From: DASWIG01 sp965371445
GTDB lineage: Bacteria; Acidobacteriota; Thermoanaerobaculia; Multivoradales; J023
Assembly: GCA_965371445.1 (NCBI GenBank)
Contig: CBDUYN010000250.1
Span: 1-11,837, forward strand
Reading direction: 5' to 3'
Length of the DNA stretch: 11,837 bases
The translations under genes and the position numbers were made by a program. The notes under the pieces are model-generated. The model saw only the letters and a program-made list of their open reading frames with translations. It did not search any database and was not told the origin of the DNA. Position 1 is the stretch's first letter, and the number at the start of each line of letters is the position of its first letter. Shown here one piece after another: positions 6,787 through 11,837 of this stretch.

Positions 6787-7997
6787 TGAGCTCCTCGCCC
6801 TCCGGGGCCGCGTCGCCGGAGTACGCGGACTGGCGACGGAGGGTCGAGGGCGAGCTCGGCGGCGTGTCCTTCGAGGAGGCGCTTCGGTCGAGCTCGGCGG
6901 AAGGGATCGTCCGCGAGCCTCTCTACACCGCCGCGGACTTGCCCGGCGGCGACGATCCCGCGGGCTTCCCGGGCCTCGCGCCCTTCACCCGCGGACGGCC
7001 TACGGCACCCGGTTTCCGCATCGCCCAGGAGCACACCCTGGGCGACGCCGGGGCTGTCAACACGGCGCTCGTCGCGGGCGTCGAGGCGGGCGTCGGTCTC
7101 GCCTGGTTGCGGTTGGACGCCCCGCTCTCCTCCCAGGACGCGTCGATGCTCGTCGACGGAGTCGACCTCGATCGGTTGGACCTCGTCTTCGACGCCGGCG
7201 CTTTCGACAGCGCCGCGCCGCTGGCCGACTTTGCGGCGTCGCCGATCCGCGGCGGCTTCGGTGCCGACCCCCTGGGGACGCAGGCCGCAGGCCGCGGCGA
7301 AGCCGATTTCGCCGCCGCCGCCGCGGTCTTCGCCCAGAGCCGTAGGCGGTTCCCGGGAATGCGCGCGCTCCTCGTGGCGACGGAGCCCTATCACTCCGCC
7401 GGGGCCTCGGCGGTCGAGGAGCTGGCCTTCGCCGTCGCGACCGGCGTCGAGTACCTGCGGCGCTTCGCCGTCGACGGCTGGACCGTCACCGACGTCGCCG
7501 AAGAAGTCCTCTTCGCGCTCCACACCTGCGGCGACTTCTTCCTCGACGTGGCGAAGCTTCGCGCGGCGCGGCTCCTCTGGGCAAAAGTCCTGCGCGCCTC
7601 GGGCGGCGGCGACGCGGGGCTAGTCGTCCATGCGCGTCCGTCGGTCGTGACCCGCGGCGTCGGCGATTCGTGGGACCACCTCCTGCACAGCTCCGCCGAA
7701 AGCTTCGCCGCCATCGCCGGCGGCGCCGAATCGGTCGTCGCGGCGGCCCACGAGGGACGCCTCGCCGTCTCGGCCCTCCACGTCCTTGAGGAGGAAGCCC
7801 ACCTCGCCCGCGTCCTCGACCCGGCCGGCGGCAGCTACTACGTCGAGAAGCTGACCGACGAGATGGCCCGCGACGCCTGGAAGCTTTTCCAGAAGCTCGA
7901 GGCCGTCGGCGGCATGGAGGATGCCGTCGACGACGGGACGGTCGACGAAATCATCGAGGCGGCCACCGCTCGCTGGGAGGAAGAGGTGCGTCGATGA
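6786..7997 (+). CDS. mutA: Methylmalonyl-CoA mutase small (beta) subunit, short form
   Basis: The 403-aa product is the non-catalytic partner of heterodimeric methylmalonyl-CoA mutase. It follows the mutase TIM-barrel pattern: PLYTAADLPG near the start, EELAFAVATGVEYLRR at 211-226, FFLDVAKLRAARLLWAKV at 251-268, a HARPSVVTRG…DSWDHLLHSSAE segment at 282-305, and LDPAGGSYYVEKLTDEMARD at 344-363, close to the barrel's end. It lacks the large subunit's substrate residues and DGHDRG B12 motif, as expected. Classical small subunits such as that of Propionibacterium have about 620-640 residues with a degenerate B12-fold domain at the C-terminus; this one stops right after the barrel, with no obvious frameshift (…ARWEEEVRR). 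It begins in a TGATG overlap with the 116-aa gene and ends in an ATGA overlap with mutB. It should stabilise the large subunit. Confidence 0.92.
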   Translation: MSSSPSGAASPEYADWRRRVEGELGGVSFEEALRSSSAEGIVREPLYTAADLPGGDDPAGFPGLAPFTRGRPTAPGFRIAQEHTLGDAGAVNTALVAGVEAGVGLAWLRLDAPLSSQDASMLVDGVDLDRLDLVFDAGAFDSAAPLADFAASPIRGGFGADPLGTQAAGRGEADFAAAAAVFAQSRRRFPGMRALLVATEPYHSAGASAVEELAFAVATGVEYLRRFAVDGWTVTDVAEEVLFALHTCGDFFLDVAKLRAARLLWAKVLRASGGGDAGLVVHARPSVVTRGVGDSWDHLLHSSAESFAAIAGGAESVVAAAHEGRLAVSALHVLEEEAHLARVLDPAGGSYYVEKLTDEMARDAWKLFQKLEAVGGMEDAVDDGTVDEIIEAATARWEEEVRR

Positions 7998-10216
7998 GCC
8001 TTCCCGACTTCAGCCGCCTCGGCTTCGACGATCCCGAGATCTCCTTTCCGACACCGGACGGAGCCGTCGACGCCGGACCGTCCCAGCCGACGCCCGAAGG
8101 GATCGACGTCGCGCCGCTTTACACTGCCGCCGACCTCGAGGGCCTCCACCACCTCGGGACCCTGCCGGGCTTCCCGCCCTACGTGCGCGGTCCGTACACG
8201 ACGATGTACGTCCGCCGTCCGTGGACGATCCGCCAGTACGCGGGGTTCTCGACGGCCGAGGCGTCGAACGCTTTTTACCGGCGCAACCTCGCGGCCGGCC
8301 AGCGGGGCCTGTCGATCGCGTTCGACCTCGCCACCCACCGCGGCTACGACTCCGACCACCCGCGGGTGCGGGGCGACGTCGGCATGGCCGGGGTGGCGAT
8401 CGACTCGATCGCCGACATGCGCCTTCTCTTCGACGGCATCCCGCTCGATTTGATGACCGTCTCGATGACGATGAACGGCGCGGTGCTCCCCGTGATGGCG
8501 CTCTACGTCGTCGCCGGCGAGGAACAGGGGGTTTCGACCGAGAAGCTCTCCGGGACCATTCAGAACGACATCTTGAAAGAGTTCATGGTCCGCAACACCT
8601 ACATCTATCCGCCGGCGCCGTCGATGCGGATCGTCTCCGACATCTTCGCCTACACCTCCGAGCACATGCCGCGGTTCAACTCGATCTCGATCTCGGGCTA
8701 CCACCTCCAGGAGGCGGGGGCGCCGGCCGACCTGGAGCTCGCCTACACGATCGCCGACGGCCTGGAGTACGTCGAGACGGGGCTACGCGCCGGGCTCGAC
8801 GTCGACCGCTTCGCACCGCGGCTCTCCTTCTTTTGGGCGATCGGCATGGACTACTTCATGGAGGTCGCGAAGCTTCGTGCGGCGCGCTACCTCTGGGCCG
8901 AGCGGATGCGTGGCTTCGCGCCCAAGAACCCCAAGTCGACGGCGCTCAGGACCCATTGCCAGACCTCCGGCTGGACGCTGACGGCGCAGGACGTCGGCTT
9001 GAACGTCGTCCGCACCCTGGTCGAGGCGATGGCGGCGGTCCACGGCCACACGCAATCGCTGCATACGAATGCCCTCGACGAGGCCCTGGCCCTGCCGACG
9101 GACTTCTCGGCCAAGATCGCCCGCGACACACAGCTTTTCATCCAGCACGAGACCGGCAGCTGCCAGGTGATCGACCCCTGGGGTGGCAGCTACTACGTCG
9201 AGAGGCTGACCGGGGAGCTGATACGCCGTGCCGAGGAGCACCTGCGGGAGATCGAGGACCTCGGCGGCATGGCGAAAGCCATCGCGACGGGCCTGCCGAA
9301 GATGCGTGTCGAGGAGGCGGCGGCCCGCACCCAGGCGTTCATCGACTCCGGCCAGCGGACGATCGTCGGCGTGAACAAGTACCGCGCCGAGGTCAAAGAG
9401 GAGATCGAAGTCCTGAAGGTGGACAACACCGCGGTACGCGAGTCGCAGGTAGCGCGTCTTAAAGAGCTTCGCCGTACGCGCGATGCGCGACACGTCGAGG
9501 AGAGCTGCGCCGCTTTGACGCGCTCCGCCGATACGGGCGAAGGCAACCTCCTGGCCCTCGCCGTCGACGCGGCGCGCGCCGGGGCCACCGTCGGAGAGAT
9601 CTCGGCCGCCCTGGAAAAAGTCTGGGGGCGGCACGAGGCGCAGGTACGGATGATCGCGGGGGTATACTCCCAGGCCATGGGTGAAGAAAACGACGCCGTA
9701 AGAAGCGTCCGCCGCATGGCCGATCGCTTCGCCGAAGCCGAAGGACGCCGTCCGCGTCTGCTGGTCGCCAAGATGGGCCAAGACGGTCACGACCGCGGCC
9801 AGAAGGTGATCGCCACGGCTTTCGTCGACCTCGGCTTCGACGTCGACGTGGGACCGCTTTTCCAGACGCCGGAGGAAACGGCGCGCCAGGCGGTGGAGAA
9901 CGACGTCCACGTGGTCGGCGCAAGCTCGCTCGCCGCCGGCCACCTGACGCTCGTCCCGGAGCTGCGCGCGGCGCTCGCCGAGCTCGGCCGCGAGGACATC
10001 GTGATCGTCGCCGGGGGTGTCATCCCGCCGGGTGACCACGAGGCGCTCCGCGAAGCGGGCGCGTCGCTGATTTTCGGGCCGGGGACGGTCGTTCCCGAGG
10101 CGGCGCGGCAGATCCTCGCGGAGCTGGCGGAGAGGTTGGATCTGGGCTCGTTGGAGCAGGAAAGCTCCGAACCTCAGTCCCCGGCACGGGTCTCGTCGCG
10201 GACCCAGGCCATGTAG
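7994..10216 (+). CDS. mutB: Methylmalonyl-CoA mutase large (alpha) subunit, B12-dependent
   Basis: The 740-aa protein catalyses the reversible rearrangement of (R)-methylmalonyl-CoA and succinyl-CoA using adenosylcobalamin, in propionate and branched-chain/odd-chain catabolism or in the reverse direction. Residues 40-550 are the substrate barrel and 586-715 the B12 domain. Alignment from memory with the Propionibacterium enzyme gives a constant offset of 7 and places Tyr82 (Tyr89), Gln190 (Gln197), Arg200 (Arg207) and Tyr236/His237 (Tyr243/His244) in the active site. Having both Tyr82 and Arg200 favours methylmalonyl-CoA over isobutyryl-CoA. The cobalt ligand is His599 in GQDGHDRG, followed by the GASSLAAGH and VAGGVIPPGDH loops. 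The last 22 or so residues are a Ser/Glu/Gln-rich tail beyond the normal end, and 43 bp overlap the convergent cutA gene. No MeaB gene follows. Confidence 0.97.
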   Translation: MSLPDFSRLGFDDPEISFPTPDGAVDAGPSQPTPEGIDVAPLYTAADLEGLHHLGTLPGFPPYVRGPYTTMYVRRPWTIRQYAGFSTAEASNAFYRRNLAAGQRGLSIAFDLATHRGYDSDHPRVRGDVGMAGVAIDSIADMRLLFDGIPLDLMTVSMTMNGAVLPVMALYVVAGEEQGVSTEKLSGTIQNDILKEFMVRNTYIYPPAPSMRIVSDIFAYTSEHMPRFNSISISGYHLQEAGAPADLELAYTIADGLEYVETGLRAGLDVDRFAPRLSFFWAIGMDYFMEVAKLRAARYLWAERMRGFAPKNPKSTALRTHCQTSGWTLTAQDVGLNVVRTLVEAMAAVHGHTQSLHTNALDEALALPTDFSAKIARDTQLFIQHETGSCQVIDPWGGSYYVERLTGELIRRAEEHLREIEDLGGMAKAIATGLPKMRVEEAAARTQAFIDSGQRTIVGVNKYRAEVKEEIEVLKVDNTAVRESQVARLKELRRTRDARHVEESCAALTRSADTGEGNLLALAVDAARAGATVGEISAALEKVWGRHEAQVRMIAGVYSQAMGEENDAVRSVRRMADRFAEAEGRRPRLLVAKMGQDGHDRGQKVIATAFVDLGFDVDVGPLFQTPEETARQAVENDVHVVGASSLAAGHLTLVPELRAALAELGREDIVIVAGGVIPPGDHEALREAGASLIFGPGTVVPEAARQILAELAERLDLGSLEQESSEPQSPARVSSRTQAM

Positions 10217-10503
10217 TCGGCCGGTCCTTCCTTTGGCTCGAAGGTGAGGATCTTGGGCACCTCGTAGGGATGGATCTCGCGCAGCCGCGCCGTCATCGCC
10301 TCGACGCGCGACGCCGCGGTCTCCATCAGCAGGACCTCCTCCGGCTCGTCGCAGACCTCGTCCTTCCAGCGGTAGATCGAACGTACGCCGGAGACGATGT
10401 TGCCGCCCGCGACGAGGCGTTCCTCGACCAGCTGGCGCAACAGCCGGTGCCCCAGTTCCGGGGGACAGGTGACGAAGACGATCCGAATGGGCTCGCTCAA
10501 CAC
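10174..10503 (-). CDS. cutA: CutA-family divalent ion tolerance protein
   Basis: The 109-aa product from the GTG at 10503 fits the usual CutA length (about 105-115) and pattern: IVFVTCPPELGHRLLRQLVE at 8-27, EERLVAGGNIVSGVRSIYRW at 28-47, EEVLLMETAASR at 55-66 and HPYEVPKI at 78-85. CutA forms a ferredoxin-like trimer; the name comes from copper and divalent-cation tolerance in E. coli, but its exact cellular role is unsettled. The conserved Cys of the usual 'AACVNI' is replaced here by Gly (VAGGNI). An upstream ATG at 10561-10563 would add 20 residues that do not look like CutA, so the shorter start is preferred, although the RBS before it is weak. The 3' end overlaps the mutB tail on the other strand by 43 bp. 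Confidence 0.9.
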   Translation of the reverse strand: MLSEPIRIVFVTCPPELGHRLLRQLVEERLVAGGNIVSGVRSIYRWKDEVCDEPEEVLLMETAASRVEAMTARLREIHPYEVPKILTFEPKEGPADYMAWVRDETRAGD

Positions 10504-10568
10504 GATACCGATCTTAACCGGCTCGGCGGCGAGGATCCAGGCCGGATCCTCGCCTCGCGGCACGATGG

Positions 10569-10676
10569 CTACCGGAAGACGACTTCGACGCTCTCGCCCT
10601 GAACCGCCACGTGGTGGGGGTAGTCCGGCCGGTTGCGGCAGCAGGCTTCTTGCGTGGGCTTCCAGGCGTAGGAGAC
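10569..10676 (-). other. Coding-like orphan tail, possible gene remnant upstream of cutA
   Basis: The 35 codons before a TAG at 10569-10571 read like real protein (VSYAWKPTQEACC, RPDYPHHVAV, ESVEVVFR) and most end in G or C, unlike the translation further upstream in the same frame, which becomes Pro/Arg/Gly-rich and unconvincing. I do not recognise the family. It may be the C-terminus of a gene whose 5' part was lost, or a short ORF starting further upstream. The rest of the gap (10504-10568 and 10677-10816) shows no gene, terminator or strong promoter that I can support. Confidence 0.25.
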
Positions 10677-10816
10677 CCTACCCCACCCCAAAGGATGGCC
10701 CTCCCCTACCCGGCGGGGTGTTGGCGGTTTCGCGACTCTTGTGAGAACCATGTAGGAGCATCCGGATGGACTCACAGCCGGCAAGAGCCGGGTGGATCGA
10801 CAGAATGGAGGGCATC

Positions 10817-11837
10817 ATGAGAATGAAACTCCGATCGTTGTCACTGGCCGCGCTCGGCCTCGTCATCCCCCTCGGGGACGCCGAGGCAGGGGTCAGCGAG
10901 TGGACACCAACGGGCCCGTCGGGTGGAAGAATCGCAGTCTTCGCCGTTGATCCCGGCACGCCTTCCACGGTCTACGCCGGTGGGCAGAGTGGAGGGGTGT
11001 TTAAGTCGACAGACGGCGGCAGCACATGGAGCTCGGCCAGCACCGGGCTCTCCGTCTTCCGGATTCGGGCGCTGGCGATCGATTCGGTGACCCCTGCGAC
11101 CCTCTACGCAGGAACCTCCGAAGGGATCTGGAAGAGCACCGACGGCGCGGCCACCTGGGCGGCCGCCAACAGCGGCCTGACCGACCTGGACGTTCAGACG
11201 CTGGCGATCGATCCGGCAACGCCGGCCACCCTGTACGCCGGCACCGCTGGCGGCGTCTTCAAAACTACCGACAGCGCCACGGGATGGACGGCGGCCAACA
11301 CCGGTTTGACCGACCTGGACGTTCGGACACTGGCGATCGACCCGGCCACGCCGGCCACTCTCTACGCCGGCACCGCCGGCGGCGTCTTCAAGAGCACCGA
11401 CGGCGCCACCGGATGGACCATGGCCAATCTCGGTTTGACCGACAAGGACGTTCGGACACTTGCAGTGGATCCCGCGACACCTTCGACGGTTTACGCTGGC
11501 ACATTCAGCGGCGGGGTCTTCAAGACCACGAACGGCGCGGCCAACTGGGCGGAAGCAAACACCGGCATCTGCGGCTCCCGCATCAATGCCCTGGCCATCG
11601 ACCCCCAGACCCCGGCGACACTCTACGCCGAATACGGCTTTATCGCTTCAGGGGTGTGCAAGAGCACCGACGGCGGCAACACCTGGAACGCCACCAACAG
11701 TGGCTTGGTGGGAGGCTTGGGATTTGGCAGTCTGACCATCGATCCGGTGGCCCCGTCGAATCTTTACCTCGGTCTCCGCTTCGGCGGGGTCTTCAAGACG
11801 ACGGACGCTGCCGCCAGCTGGAACCCGGTCGCCGAGG
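10817..11837 (+). CDS. Secreted Asp-box (BNR/sialidase-like) beta-propeller protein, 3' partial
   Basis: The frame is open from the ATG at 10817 to the window's end (340 codons visible). Residues 1-24 form a signal peptide (MRMKLRSLSLAALGLVIPLG, then a DAEAG cleavage region). After that come seven repeats of 43-47 residues, the last one cut: LAIDPATPATLYAGTAGGVF, then K[ST]TDGG.TW and a spacer ending in SGLTDLDVRT or similar. The S.D.G.TW part is the Asp-box found in sialidases, VPS10-type domains and YCF48-like proteins, and such repeats fold as propeller blades. Nothing visible indicates sialidase catalysis, so a structural, binding or adhesive role outside the cell is more likely. GGAGGG at 10807-10812 is only 4 nt from the first ATG, so the second ATG at 10823 (10-nt gap) may be the real start. 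Many proteins of this type end in a sorting domain, which would lie beyond the window. Confidence 0.85.
   Translation, partial: MRMKLRSLSLAALGLVIPLGDAEAGVSEWTPTGPSGGRIAVFAVDPGTPSTVYAGGQSGGVFKSTDGGSTWSSASTGLSVFRIRALAIDSVTPATLYAGTSEGIWKSTDGAATWAAANSGLTDLDVQTLAIDPATPATLYAGTAGGVFKTTDSATGWTAANTGLTDLDVRTLAIDPATPATLYAGTAGGVFKSTDGATGWTMANLGLTDKDVRTLAVDPATPSTVYAGTFSGGVFKTTNGAANWAEANTGICGSRINALAIDPQTPATLYAEYGFIASGVCKSTDGGNTWNATNSGLVGGLGFGSLTIDPVAPSNLYLGLRFGGVFKTTDAAASWNPVAE
11180..11437 (+). repeat. Tandem 129-bp duplication inside the propeller gene
   Basis: Units 11180-11308 and 11309-11437 each encode 43 residues and match at about 111 of 129 positions by hand count. The next unit, from 11438, keeps the start (ACCGAC..GGACGTTCGGACAC) but diverges and gains a codon. 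Many differences between the two units are at third positions, which points to a fairly recent in-frame duplication of one propeller repeat. Confidence 0.85.

Noticed and set aside
8783..10039. 418-codon - strand open frame inside mutB
   Set aside because: It is antisense to highly conserved mutase sequence; no protein features of its own.

Overview
The window is GC-rich throughout and looks like a chromosomal piece of a bacterium with large secreted proteins. No rRNA, tRNA or phylogenetic marker is present, so taxonomy is a guess. A heterodimeric methylmalonyl-CoA mutase, a secreted subtilase ending in a DGFESGD..AWS tail, a secreted Asp-box propeller and families of hairpin-rich repeats would fit Acidobacteriota (for example a Thermoanaerobaculia-like lineage), at low confidence.

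Left part (1-3713). The 3' part of a TPR-rich regulatory protein, probably the C-terminal half of a STAND/NB-ARC-type ATPase, enters on the + strand. Its stop overlaps the stop of a small coiled-coil ORF on the - strand. Going upstream on the - strand are a 99-aa ORF with a lone Walker A sequence and the C-terminal half of an MFS exporter. The two junctions between these - strand genes are GTGA overlaps. The exporter has lost its N-terminal half at the edge of a long, imperfect inverted repeat (two 90-bp arms, three hairpins per arm, 2835-3040). Another palindrome-rich non-coding stretch follows (3041-3278), then a small protein with a DUF5678-like C-terminus on the - strand.

Middle part (3854-6264). 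A 34-codon leftover of a DUF433 antitoxin-type gene lies just after a complete secreted S8 protease gene on the - strand. The protease has a signal peptide, an I9-type propeptide, an S8 domain with an inserted PA domain, an Fn3-like domain and a DGFESGD..AWS tail.

Right part (6436-10216). Divergent from the protease is a tight three-gene + strand operon: a 116-aa acidic conserved protein of unknown function, then the small and large subunits of methylmalonyl-CoA mutase. The junctions are TGATG and ATGA, so the three are probably translationally coupled. The large subunit keeps its substrate and B12-binding residues. The small subunit ends after its barrel domain. Together they should interconvert succinyl-CoA and (R)-methylmalonyl-CoA. 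The repair GTPase MeaB and the epimerase are not in the window.

Far right (10174-11837). A convergent CutA gene overlaps the mutB tail. It is followed by a roughly 300-bp stretch holding a coding-like orphan tail, and then the 5' part of a secreted Asp-box (BNR-like) beta-propeller gene that runs off the end and contains recently duplicated 129-bp units.

The most interesting unexplained items are the small protein welded to the mutase operon, the paired-arm hairpin repeat at the broken exporter, and the chain of overlapping small ORFs (possibly one frameshifted gene) next to the TPR protein.
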